The notes beneath the pieces are model-generated. The model was not told where the DNA came from and did not search any database. It saw only the letters and a list, made by a program, of their open reading frames with translations. The position numbers and the translations under genes were made by a program. Shown piece by piece: positions 49,805 to 58,447 of a stretch of 59,069 nucleotides of DNA (position 1 is the stretch's first letter; the number at the start of each line of letters is the position of its first letter). Source of the DNA: JBNAVJ01 sp049700455 (GTDB lineage: Bacteria; Bacteroidota; Ignavibacteria; Tepidaquicellales; Tepidaquicellaceae); the NCBI GenBank assembly GCA_049700455.1, contig JBNAVJ010000013.1:1-59069 (forward strand), given 5' to 3'.

Positions 49805-52735
49805 TTATTGGTTTTGTTTGCTCCTGTTACTCTTTTCAGGTGGTTTAACCTCAAGCAAGGTGCGTGTTGTTGCAGTTTTATAATTTACGGAAACAAAATA
49901 CTTGCCTTCACGCAAGAAATGTTTCCCTATATCTGATATTATAAAATTCTTAATATTATTTTTATCCAGGTATGCTCTGTATGTATCAATAAATCTGTCA
50001 TCAATTGTTAAATCGTAGTTGAAAAAGTTTAATCCATAATCTGCCTCAAAGTCTTTTTCGAATACTGTAAGAGAATCTGGCGTTTGTATCCTAATTATTA
50101 CCTGACAATTTGAGCTGGAGTAGAAGCTTATTATTGTAACCGGAGTTTCAGGCTTTTCCCATTCGTAAGTCTTTATTCCCCAATACTTGTCATAAGTTAT
50201 AGAGGGAATATCGAAAACAAATAATTCTTTGGTTATAATACTATCAACCAATTTTTCTATTAAAGAAACATCTGCAATATACAGAGAACGACCATGTGTA
50301 CCAACAACAAGCTTACTTTCATGAGGATGAATGACAAGATCATGTACCGGCACATTAGGCATCCCTTTAAAAATGGGATAGAAACGTTTTCCTTTGTCGA
50401 TTGATACATAACACCCACCATCAGTTCCTACATAAATTACATTGGAATTTTTAGGATCTTCTCTAATAACATTAATAGCTTCGAGAGGAAGATCCAAACC
50501 AATTTGAGTCCAGTTCTCTCCATAGTTGGTAGAGTAATATAATAAAGGTTCAAAGTTATCCCAGCGGAAGCCGTTTAAAGATGCATATACAGTTGCTGTA
50601 TCAAATCGTGATGCCTGAACTCTGCTTATCCAGAAATGCTGTGGTAGGTTGTCAGAAATTGTTTGCCAGCTTGCTCCATTGTCTTTTGAAACGCATATTC
50701 TTCCGTCATCGCTACCTGTATATAGTAGTCCAAACTTTAATGGTGATTCATGAATTGTTGTTAGTGTTCCATAAGGTACTTTTCCTAACTTTCCCCCATT
50801 TGTCAAATCAGGAGAGATGATTTCAAACTTATCTCCCTTATTCAAGGATCTATGAAGATAATTTGAACCCAGATAAATAATATCTTGATTATGTTCTGAA
50901 ATATGAATAGGGGATTGCCAGTTCCATCGATATTCCGCTTCGCCAATGTCTCGCTGAGGTGTAATATACTTATATTGTTTTTTAACTTTATCAATTCTGT
51001 AATAATTCCCAAATTGATAACCAGTATAAATTGTATTATTGTCTCTTGTATCAATAACAACTTGCATACCATCTCCTCCCATTAGTGATTTATAGGGGTA
51101 ATCACCAGACTGATACCAGCCATAGCTTGCTTTATAGTTACTTGGACCATACCAGACTCCATTATCTTGTAACCCTCCATAAACATTAAAGGGTTTAGCC
51201 CTATCAACATTGACTGAATAGAACTGTCCTACTGGCGGAGTATTTGCCTTAAACCAGGTTTTACCATAGTCATAAGAAATATTTACCCCTCCATCATTGC
51301 CAAGTATTAAATGTCCTTTACGGTTTGGGTTAATCCAGAGAGCATGATTATCAACATGAACATTTTCATTCAGGATAGCATAGAAACTTTGACCCCCATC
51401 AGTTGACCGCAGGAGTGGAACTCCAAGAACATAAATATCTGAAGTGTCATAAGGTGCAACTCTAATATTGGAGAAATAATAGCCGTATGAATAAAACATA
51501 TCATTAATGTAGTCAGTATTCATTCTCTTCCATGTATTACCCCGGTCGGTGGTTCTATACACCTCTGCCCCGATATAATCAATTTCAAACATTCTTGAAG
51601 AGGCTGTCTCTGTATATTCTGCAAGATCCAATGGTTTGATTTTCCCTTCTTTTACCATTTGCTTGATATTGGTAGCGTTGTATCTTTCAGGGAAATTATA
51701 CCGATCAAGAAAACTGTTTAAATCGTCATCAAGAAGGTTTAAGAAATCTTCTATAGAAATTTTTTTAAGAAGTTCTTTTGTAACAGCTTCTACATATTTT
51801 GGTTCTTTTTTTTCACGAGAATTAAGATTATCAAGCACAGCATACAATATCTCCGGATGATTTGGGCAAATTGTAAGCCCTATTCTACCTGTACCTGTAT
51901 TAACTGGAAATCCACTTGCTTCATTTGTAATTAATGTCCACGATATACCTCCATTTGTACTTCTGTAAATCCCGGATGTTTTGCCCGCTTCAAATCCATG
52001 CCAGGCACGTCTTTCCCTGTACCATAATGCTGCATAAACATTATTAGAGTTAATAGGATCTATAACAAAATCTATTCCCCCAGTATTCTCGTTGACAAAT
52101 AATACCTGTTTCCAGTTGTGTCCACCATCTGTAGTTTTATAAATTCCACGTTCCTGATTTGAAGAGAAAAGATGTCCCAATGCCGCTACATAAATTATAT
52201 CTGGATTATAGGGGTCTATTACTATTCTGCCTATTCTGTGAGTCTCTATTAATCCAATATTTTCCCAGCTTCTACCTTCAGTTGTTGATTTATAAATTCC
52301 TAAACCGGGATAAGAGGAGCGACTTGAGTTATTTTCACCTGTCCCCACATAAATAATGTTTCTTTTCCAGTCAACGGCAATGTCTCCAATGGCAAGTGTA
52401 GCCTCTGTATCGAAAATTGGAGTGAAAGAAATTCCGTTATTTGTTGTTTTCCATACTCCTCCTGATGCATATGCAACATAAAAAATAGTTGGGTCATCCG
52501 GATTTACATCAAGATCAACAACTCTACCACTCATTACAGAAGGACCTATTGATTTAAACTCAACATTTTTAAAAGGTGAACTTTGTTGTTTAAGTACTTT
52601 ATCATTAAAGCTTTTGATCCGATCAGTAGCTGATGTATAACTTACAGGATTTTCTTCAAACTGACTTTGTGAATTAGCAGCCTGTATTAATAAGAAAAGG
52701 AGTAATGAAAGGGAAAAAATTCTATTTCTATTCAT
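49805..52735 (-). CDS. Large secreted VPS10/BNR-type propeller protein
   Basis: 976 residues. Signal peptide about 1-22. A long series of sortilin-like blades follows with TTNNGISFTPIF, STTEGRSWEN, TTDGGHNWKQV, STNGGISWTL, TTDRGNTWKRM, SKDNGASWQT, STNYGENWTQ and SIDKGKRFYP. A helical insertion (about 290-380, EAVTKELLKKISIEDFLNLL, LDRYNFPERYN) interrupts the propeller, as in related proteins. The C-terminus is a small beta-domain without a T9SS tail. Such proteins are common in Bacteroidetes and are usually called glycosyl hydrolase-like or sortilin-like, without a proven reaction. Divergent from the C1B peptidase gene. Confidence 0.88.
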   Translation of the reverse strand: MNRNRIFSLSLLLFLLIQAANSQSQFEENPVSYTSATDRIKSFNDKVLKQQSSPFKNVEFKSIGPSVMSGRVVDLDVNPDDPTIFYVAYASGGVWKTTNNGISFTPIFDTEATLAIGDIAVDWKRNIIYVGTGENNSSRSSYPGLGIYKSTTEGRSWENIGLIETHRIGRIVIDPYNPDIIYVAALGHLFSSNQERGIYKTTDGGHNWKQVLFVNENTGGIDFVIDPINSNNVYAALWYRERRAWHGFEAGKTSGIYRSTNGGISWTLITNEASGFPVNTGTGRIGLTICPNHPEILYAVLDNLNSREKKEPKYVEAVTKELLKKISIEDFLNLLDDDLNSFLDRYNFPERYNATNIKQMVKEGKIKPLDLAEYTETASSRMFEIDYIGAEVYRTTDRGNTWKRMNTDYINDMFYSYGYYFSNIRVAPYDTSDIYVLGVPLLRSTDGGQSFYAILNENVHVDNHALWINPNRKGHLILGNDGGVNISYDYGKTWFKANTPPVGQFYSVNVDRAKPFNVYGGLQDNGVWYGPSNYKASYGWYQSGDYPYKSLMGGDGMQVVIDTRDNNTIYTGYQFGNYYRIDKVKKQYKYITPQRDIGEAEYRWNWQSPIHISEHNQDIIYLGSNYLHRSLNKGDKFEIISPDLTNGGKLGKVPYGTLTTIHESPLKFGLLYTGSDDGRICVSKDNGASWQTISDNLPQHFWISRVQASRFDTATVYASLNGFRWDNFEPLLYYSTNYGENWTQIGLDLPLEAINVIREDPKNSNVIYVGTDGGCYVSIDKGKRFYPIFKGMPNVPVHDLVIHPHESKLVVGTHGRSLYIADVSLIEKLVDSIITKELFVFDIPSITYDKYWGIKTYEWEKPETPVTIISFYSSSNCQVIIRIQTPDSLTVFEKDFEADYGLNFFNYDLTIDDRFIDTYRAYLDKNNIKNFIISDIGKHFLREGKYFVSVNYKTATTRTLLEVKPPEKSNRSKQNQ

Positions 52736-52825
52736 AAATTAATATAGAGAATTTAAGGAAAAAATATAGGATATTAATCACATATAAATTAAAAATTTTA
52801 AGTGATAAAAAAAGGGGTAATAATT

Positions 52826-54049
52826 ATGAAAAAAACATTTTTATTTGTGGTCTTTTTATTATTTATATGGACACTTAAAATTTATTCTCAGGACAAAAAT
52901 AAGGGGGAATTTGTTGTTCCCTTTAATGAATACTGGGAACAATTGAGCAAAGAAATACAGCTATTTGAGGAAAAGCCCAAAGAAGAACAGCGAGTTTTTA
53001 AGATGGATTTTACAGGCCTGGACCTGCCAAAATCACTGTCTGAATTTACTTACTTCTGGCATAACGAACCACTATCACAGGGAAGAACCGGTACCTGTTG
53101 GGCATTTTCTACAACTTCTTTCTTTGAATCTGAAATTTACCGTATTCATAAAAAGAAGCTCAAACTTTCAGTAATGTACACAGTATATTGGGAATATGTG
53201 GAGAAAGCAAAGCGATTTGTTAGGGAGCGGGGTAATTCTGTTTTTGGAGAAGGGTCAGAAGCTAATGCTGTTAAACGCATCTGGAAACAATATGGTATTG
53301 TTCCTTATGAAGATTATACAGGGCTTTTACCGGGACAGACTGTGTACGATCACAGCAGAATGTTTCTAGAAATGAATTCATATCTTGAAAATGTTAAAAA
53401 ACTTAATTTCTGGAATGAAGAAGAAGTAGTTTCTACGATTAAGTCTATCTTAAATCATTATATGACAGAACCACCTACACAGGTTGTTGTTGAAGGGGAA
53501 AAAATAACCCCTTTGGAATATCTGAATGATTATTTGAGAATTAATGTTGATGATTACATTGATATTCTGTCTTATATGCAGGAACCTTATTGGCAACAGG
53601 TAGAATATAAAGTACCTGATAATTGGTGGCACAGTAAAGATTATTATAATATTCCCCTTGATGATTTTATTAACGTTTTAAAACAGGCAATTAAAAATGG
53701 TTATACAATAGCGCTTGGAGGGGATGTCTCTGAAGCTGGATATGACTCACGCTTTAAGGTTGCTATTGTTCCCACATTTGATATCCCTTCACAATATATA
53801 GATGAAAATGCAAGACAATTTAGATTTAGCAATCAAACTACTACAGATGATCATGGTATACATCTTGTTGGATATACTACAAAAAACGGGATTGATTGGT
53901 TTTTAATTAAAGATTCCGGGGCTGGGTCTAAGAATGTTGAGCCGCGAGGGTACTATTTTTATCATGAAGATTACATAAAGCTAAAAATGATGGATTATAT
54001 GGTACATAAGGATGCAGCTTCAGTAATATTGGAAAAATTTAATAAGTAA
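52826..54049 (+). CDS. Exported C1B-family (bleomycin-hydrolase-like) cysteine peptidase
   Basis: 407 residues from the ATG at 52826 (AAGGGG 8 nt upstream); an in-frame GTG at 52802 is less likely. Signal peptide about 1-22. The catalytic Cys lies in GRTGTCWAFSTTSFFES and the His in DDHGIHLVGYT. Where most C1 enzymes have Asn (xNSWG), this one has IKDSGAG, i.e. Asp. C1B members are mainly aminopeptidases acting as hexamers in the cytosol; an exported form is typical of Bacteroidetes. A DUF1028 gene follows after 25 nt. Confidence 0.9.
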   Translation: MKKTFLFVVFLLFIWTLKIYSQDKNKGEFVVPFNEYWEQLSKEIQLFEEKPKEEQRVFKMDFTGLDLPKSLSEFTYFWHNEPLSQGRTGTCWAFSTTSFFESEIYRIHKKKLKLSVMYTVYWEYVEKAKRFVRERGNSVFGEGSEANAVKRIWKQYGIVPYEDYTGLLPGQTVYDHSRMFLEMNSYLENVKKLNFWNEEEVVSTIKSILNHYMTEPPTQVVVEGEKITPLEYLNDYLRINVDDYIDILSYMQEPYWQQVEYKVPDNWWHSKDYYNIPLDDFINVLKQAIKNGYTIALGGDVSEAGYDSRFKVAIVPTFDIPSQYIDENARQFRFSNQTTTDDHGIHLVGYTTKNGIDWFLIKDSGAGSKNVEPRGYYFYHEDYIKLKMMDYMVHKDAASVILEKFNK

Positions 54050-54074
54050 ATTTTCAAAAATTAAAATCTATATT

Positions 54075-55082
54075 ATGTTACAAAAAATCTTTTTAATAGT
54101 AATTATTCTTGGTATTACAATTAATACCACACGTTCACAGGATACATTTTCAATAACAGCGGTTGATCTTGTTACTGGTGAGGTGGGCAGTGCCGCTGCC
54201 TCCTGTGTTGCGAATTGTATTATCCTTTGTGATATTCATCCGGGGAAAGGAATTATTCATACACAAGCATCATGGAATCAGAATAACCAGAACTATGCGA
54301 GAACTTTAATGAATAAAGGGTACTCACCTCAGCAAATTATTGATTCGCTTGTTGCACACGATGCACAAAACAATCCCACTATTCGGCAGTATGGAATTAC
54401 TGATATATATTTTGGTACTGCAAGAACTGCTGCTTATACAGGAGTAAACTGTCAGAATTATAAAAATCATATTATCGGCACTTATTACACAATACAGGGG
54501 AATATTCTTTTAGGGCAATCAATTCTTGATTCAATGGAGGCAAGATTCCTGAATACTTCGGGGAGCCTTGCTCAACGATTAATGGCAGCATTACAGGGGG
54601 CTAAGAAGCCCGGAGCAGATACTCGTTGTGCACCATATAATAAATCGGCAATTTCAGCATTTCTTAGAGTGGCAAAACCTGGAGACACTTTGGGGTTATA
54701 TTATTGTAATTTAATTGTAAATAATACTCCTACAAGTAAGGATCCCATTGATTCGTTGCAGGTTCTATTTAATAATTGGCTGTTGACCAATGAATATAAT
54801 TATTCTGCTGTTATTCCAGAAAAAACCACTCTACATCAAAATTATCCAAATCCATTTAACCCATCAACCAATATAAAATTTGAGATTAACAAAAAGTCTT
54901 TTGTTAAGTTATCAGTATACAATGTAAAAGGAGAAGAAATTGCTGTACTTGTTGATGGAGAACTTAATGAAGGAATTTATAACATTTTATTTGAACCACT
55001 GGGGCTATCAAGTGGAATTTATTTTTATCGTTTGATTACTCCTCAATATACTGAATCAAGAAGAATGTTACTTATAAAATAA
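54075..55082 (+). CDS. DUF1028 (Ntn-hydrolase-like) protein with T9SS sorting domain
   Basis: 335 residues. Signal peptide about 1-21. The DUF1028 domain (about 22-225) shows TFSITAVDLVTGEVGSAAAS, GIIHTQASWN, AHDAQNNPTIRQYGI, YTGVNC and LGQSILDSM. It has an Ntn-hydrolase-type fold with uncertain activity, often linked to peptide metabolism. The T9SS tail (QNYPNPFNPSTNIK, VYNVKGEEIAVLVD, SGIYFYRL, RRMLLIK) is complete. It follows the C1B peptidase and is probably co-transcribed. Confidence 0.92.
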   Translation: MLQKIFLIVIILGITINTTRSQDTFSITAVDLVTGEVGSAAASCVANCIILCDIHPGKGIIHTQASWNQNNQNYARTLMNKGYSPQQIIDSLVAHDAQNNPTIRQYGITDIYFGTARTAAYTGVNCQNYKNHIIGTYYTIQGNILLGQSILDSMEARFLNTSGSLAQRLMAALQGAKKPGADTRCAPYNKSAISAFLRVAKPGDTLGLYYCNLIVNNTPTSKDPIDSLQVLFNNWLLTNEYNYSAVIPEKTTLHQNYPNPFNPSTNIKFEINKKSFVKLSVYNVKGEEIAVLVDGELNEGIYNILFEPLGLSSGIYFYRLITPQYTESRRMLLIK

Positions 55083-55146
55083 AATACTTTTTGGGAACTT
55101 AAATAATGTTTTTGTGTTTCACTCTTATAAAAATATGGAGTGGAAG

Positions 55147-56667
55147 ATGAAAAAAACATTTTTTCTTGTTGCAGTTATTTCTTTAATCCTTACGGAGTTA
55201 GCTTCTGCCCAGTTTGGGGATGTATTGAATAAAGTTAAAGAAAAAGTTACCAGTCCTACTGAGCTCTTTGAAGAAAAGAACATTACAACTTCTATTACAG
55301 ATGCATATCCAATAGTTCCTTTGCCAGAAGATATGTATGGATTTAAACCAAGAGAAATTACAGATAATGAAAACTCCTATCCTAGTGGATATTATTTTAA
55401 GTCAGTTGAATCTTATTGTTTAAAAGCTGGTACTCACGGTCCTTACTCTGGAGCAGGTTATTTGTTGGCTCCAATTTTAGGTAAAAAAGCTTCCCTTGTA
55501 AAAAATATTCTTGAAAAACGAATGCTTCATCCCGAAATTAAGCGCACTGATGTTCAGCATCTCCTCTGGGCTATTATTTATGGCACTAAATTCAAAGATT
55601 TACCCGCACAACTACAAATAAATGTTACTCCTCTTTTGACTCCTACAGAAATAGCAGATTTAAATGTTGATATTAAAGAGATAGCTTTTGATGTAATGCC
55701 TTCGGATGTAAAAAGCATTGCTGAATTTTATAGGGATTTTAGGAAGAAGTTGGCAGATCCGACAGCTGGTTTTAGCGATATAGAACAAATGGCTATTAGA
55801 ACAGGTATTCCACCGTTAGGACCAGGTAGTAAGGATATCTCGGCTGGTAAATGGTTCTTGTATGGAAATGAATTCTTTGTTAGAATTTTTCCTATAGCTT
55901 ACTATAATACAATCTTTGAATTTTACAGGCCTGATTGCATTTTTATTCAGTACGATAATATAGGACGGATTATCTCGATTGATAATCAAAAAATAAAAAT
56001 AGAACTTAATTATGATGATGAACCAACTCATAATGTAATTAAACTTGCTAATGGTACGTATGCGATATGGAGAATAAAACAGGCAAAGTTTTCTTCATCG
56101 GGAAATAATAGAGAGATTGTATTACAGGATATTGGTTGGCTTTTGCCCCCAATAGATGTAAAACCCAGTGGTAATGAATTTTCCAGAACTGGTGACCCTT
56201 TACCATCTGATTTTGACGCCTGTAAACAGTATCTGACAACGAGAATTAAAAAACTCGATGATTTTGCAAAAAGCTTTTTAAAAACAAAATTTGAAGACAA
56301 CGCAAAAGATTTATCTCCTACTCCTGACGATCTGAGAAATATTTGGATTAAGGAAGGTTTTCTTACAGCAGTAGAATCCCTTATGAATTTATCATCAGAA
56401 TTTACCTCCCAATGGCAGGAGGATATTAGATACTTAATTCTTTCATTACAGGCTCATAACATTAATGCTTTAACCTATAACGATAAACCACAGGAGACTA
56501 AAAAGCCTTCGAAACGCAATATAAAGGATTTTGATAATTATCTAAACAGTTCATTTGGAAATTGTAACAATTTGAAACTTATTACTAACCTTACAATTTT
56601 TCCTCCTGCTAATACATCGGCACAACGTCTTGCTATGACAATGAAAATTTATCATCAGGATAACTGA
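55147..56667 (+). CDS. Secreted protein of unknown family
   Basis: 506 residues from ATG 55147, with a purine run (GGAGTGGAAG) before it; an in-frame GTG at 55114 is less likely. Signal peptide about 1-21 (ELASAQ). I do not recognise the family. A conserved-looking block near 88-148 reads ESYCLKAGTHGPYSGAG and then DVQHLLWAIIYGTKF; the second half (about 215-330) is beta-rich with GKWFLYGNEFFVRIFPI. No T9SS tail, no lipobox, no catalytic motif. The YC...VQxLLWAI pattern recalls thioester domains; see findings. Confidence 0.75.
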   Translation: MKKTFFLVAVISLILTELASAQFGDVLNKVKEKVTSPTELFEEKNITTSITDAYPIVPLPEDMYGFKPREITDNENSYPSGYYFKSVESYCLKAGTHGPYSGAGYLLAPILGKKASLVKNILEKRMLHPEIKRTDVQHLLWAIIYGTKFKDLPAQLQINVTPLLTPTEIADLNVDIKEIAFDVMPSDVKSIAEFYRDFRKKLADPTAGFSDIEQMAIRTGIPPLGPGSKDISAGKWFLYGNEFFVRIFPIAYYNTIFEFYRPDCIFIQYDNIGRIISIDNQKIKIELNYDDEPTHNVIKLANGTYAIWRIKQAKFSSSGNNREIVLQDIGWLLPPIDVKPSGNEFSRTGDPLPSDFDACKQYLTTRIKKLDDFAKSFLKTKFEDNAKDLSPTPDDLRNIWIKEGFLTAVESLMNLSSEFTSQWQEDIRYLILSLQAHNINALTYNDKPQETKKPSKRNIKDFDNYLNSSFGNCNNLKLITNLTIFPPANTSAQRLAMTMKIYHQDN

Positions 56668-56671
56668 TTAA

Positions 56672-56710
56672 AAATAGTAAGTAAATACAACAGATATTTA
56701 CTTACTATTT
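56672..56710. terminator. AT-only inverted repeat between convergent genes
   Basis: A 16-bp perfect repeat AAATAGTAAGTAAATA (56672-56687) with TATTTACTTACTATTT (56695-56710) and a 7-nt loop. It overlaps the end of the minus-strand gene by 2 nt. With only three G-C pairs it is weaker than the other terminators, but it can act in both directions. Confidence 0.6.
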
Positions 56711-57521
56711 AATAACAGTAGGGTTTGTCAAATTCTAATTTTGTTATATTAAACCGAACATAATTAAAAATACCTTCTGGCAAATCCCATGAAACTTCCA
56801 GTACTGTTGGAACTAATATGTCATTGTATCTTTTATAACCTGAGAAATACTCAATCCATTTATGTAATTTTTTGTCATTCATATAAAATCTGTTACTTTC
56901 AATTTGATAAATTTCTCCAGTATCTTTGAAAAACACCTGACATTCAAGCTGAAAATCGTTGTAGCTGAGAATCAATCGCGATGAAGTTTGATTAATTGGT
57001 CTCCATAAAATATAATCATTAGGCAGTAAAGCAGTAGGAAAAACAACAGCTTCAGCAAGCCATCGTAAGAGCTCTCCTCTATCAGTTTCTTCTCCTTCAG
57101 ATTTTAATATCCTGATTATCCTGAATAAATAAACAAATAGTTTCCCTTTTCCAGCTATAAACATATCAAGAGCATGAAACAATTTTGTACTGCCTTTCCA
57201 TATGAACCCTGGAATGTAGGCTGTAAAGTATTCTTGTCCCTTGATTTGTACCCATTTCCCGTTTGGTTTTGTACGAAAATAGCCATTGTGTTTTAATCGT
57301 ACATAACTGATATAAGGTTGTCCTTCTTTTAGCACAAGCTTGAAGTATTTTTTTACAGGCTCTGGTAAATTTTCAATCTGAGTGTAAGAAAATTTGATAG
57401 AACTAACCATTGGAGAATTAGAAAAAAGTTGCCTGATGTATCTATTAAAAATAAATTTCTGAATAAGCAAAGCTAAACTCAGAAATAAAACGATAAACAA
57501 AACAAAGAAAATCCATATCAT
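56709..57521 (-). CDS. DUF6544/DUF6920-like membrane-associated protein
   Basis: 270 residues with one N-terminal transmembrane helix (about 3-23). The rest resembles the DUF6544 (DUF6920) family: LPEPVKKYFKLVLKEGQPYI, RLKHNGYFRTKPNGKW, GQEYFTAYIPGFIWKGS, LLRWLAEAVVFPTALLPND and a C-terminal beta-segment with PTVLEVSWDLPEG. Function unknown. It stands alone. Confidence 0.82.
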   Translation of the reverse strand: MIWIFFVLFIVLFLSLALLIQKFIFNRYIRQLFSNSPMVSSIKFSYTQIENLPEPVKKYFKLVLKEGQPYISYVRLKHNGYFRTKPNGKWVQIKGQEYFTAYIPGFIWKGSTKLFHALDMFIAGKGKLFVYLFRIIRILKSEGEETDRGELLRWLAEAVVFPTALLPNDYILWRPINQTSSRLILSYNDFQLECQVFFKDTGEIYQIESNRFYMNDKKLHKWIEYFSGYKRYNDILVPTVLEVSWDLPEGIFNYVRFNITKLEFDKPYCY

Positions 57522-57827
57522 AATTTTAATATTTAAGTTTTAAGTTGAAAAAATAACATTCTTGTTAGGATTTTATGTGTTTAAATTCTGCCAGTAATAG
57601 AGTTTATAACATTTTTAATTCTATTTCTTCAAAAATTTCGATTATAAGTATTGGGCTATATTGTATTCCTTTTATTGGGAAACAGGTTCTGAGGATTTTA
57701 GTATGATTATAATTCTCCTATCTTTTGCTTTAGTGGTGATAAAAATTTCACCTTATTTTTATAGATTGCTCATCAGCAGAAGGACCATAGAAACCGGGCA
57801 AAGGGATATTAAGTAAACGTAAGTAAC
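57522..57827. other. Region of about 300 bp with no clear gene
   Basis: No recognised gene or RNA is seen apart from a short possible frame at 57703-57816 on the plus strand (listed separately). The 10-mer GTAAGTAACC at 57819 recurs at 57881, inside the end of the DinB-like gene. Confidence 0.5.
57703..57816 (+). CDS. Possible 37-residue small membrane protein
   Basis: An ATG at 57703, with GAGG ending 8 nt upstream, opens 37 codons ending in TAA. The product starts with a strongly hydrophobic stretch (MIIILLSFALVVIKISPYFY), then a charged tail (SRRTIETGQRDIK), the layout of small single-helix membrane proteins. It may be chance; no homology can be judged. Confidence 0.2.
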   Translation: MIIILLSFALVVIKISPYFYRLLISRRTIETGQRDIK

Positions 57828-58322
57828 CTAAGCCAGTTCGCCCTCTCTGCCGAACCAAGATTCTTCCCTATCAAGTGAGAGTAAGTAACCAAGTAACTTC
57901 TTTCTATAATCGATAAGCACACTTACCACTTCGCGAATCCACGTTGCCCGGTAGGGTATAAAAAATTCATTAGCATTATGTACATTACGCATTTTCAATG
58001 CTTGAGATAAGTACTCATTATTTGAGTTGCTTACGAATTCCAGAACCTGTTTGCATAATTCGTCAAAAGTTTTGAGTAGTTCTGTTTTGGTCTTAAAAAT
58101 CTGAGGTTTACGAGATGCTTTTGAAAAATCAAGTTCAGATTCTTGAAGGATTAGTAACATAAGACCGGCTAAATTTGCGATACGACTGGATAATTGCTTG
58201 AGTGACATAGATTTTTTATGTGGTTTCCACTCAGTATGATTTTCAGTAATACGTTCAAGCACTATTTGTGTTAATTGAAATTCCCGTTCCAGAGCTTGTA
58301 CTAAAAGTGATTTTGTATCCAT
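57828..58322 (-). CDS. DinB-like four-helix protein lacking the metal-binding histidines
   Basis: 164 residues. The sequence follows the DinB/YfiT superfamily through EREFQLTQIVLERITENHTEWKPHKKSMSLKQLSSRIANLAG and ELDFSKAS. The usual histidines are changed: the normal HIAN is RIAN, and the NHxxHHRGQL helix is replaced by SVLIDYRKKLL. The end (SWFGREGELA) is also unlike the family. Metal-dependent thiol transfer is therefore unlikely. It lies next to a decayed Mrr gene and may itself be degenerating. Confidence 0.75.
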   Translation of the reverse strand: MDTKSLLVQALEREFQLTQIVLERITENHTEWKPHKKSMSLKQLSSRIANLAGLMLLILQESELDFSKASRKPQIFKTKTELLKTFDELCKQVLEFVSNSNNEYLSQALKMRNVHNANEFFIPYRATWIREVVSVLIDYRKKLLGYLLSLDREESWFGREGELA

Positions 58323-58447
58323 ATGTCAGGCTTATGTCTTTTAAAAAAATTCGTCGATTCGTTTTTTTCTTTTTGTATCCAAAATAAAAAGTACTTTTAG
58401 AACTAATACATTATTTATTCTTTATTTCTTTCTTTGGATTAGTATTT

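Noticed and set aside
57522..57827. tRNA or mobile element remnant in the gap before the DinB-like gene
   Set aside because: No T-loop GTTCRA pattern, no terminal repeats and no transposase fragment seen.
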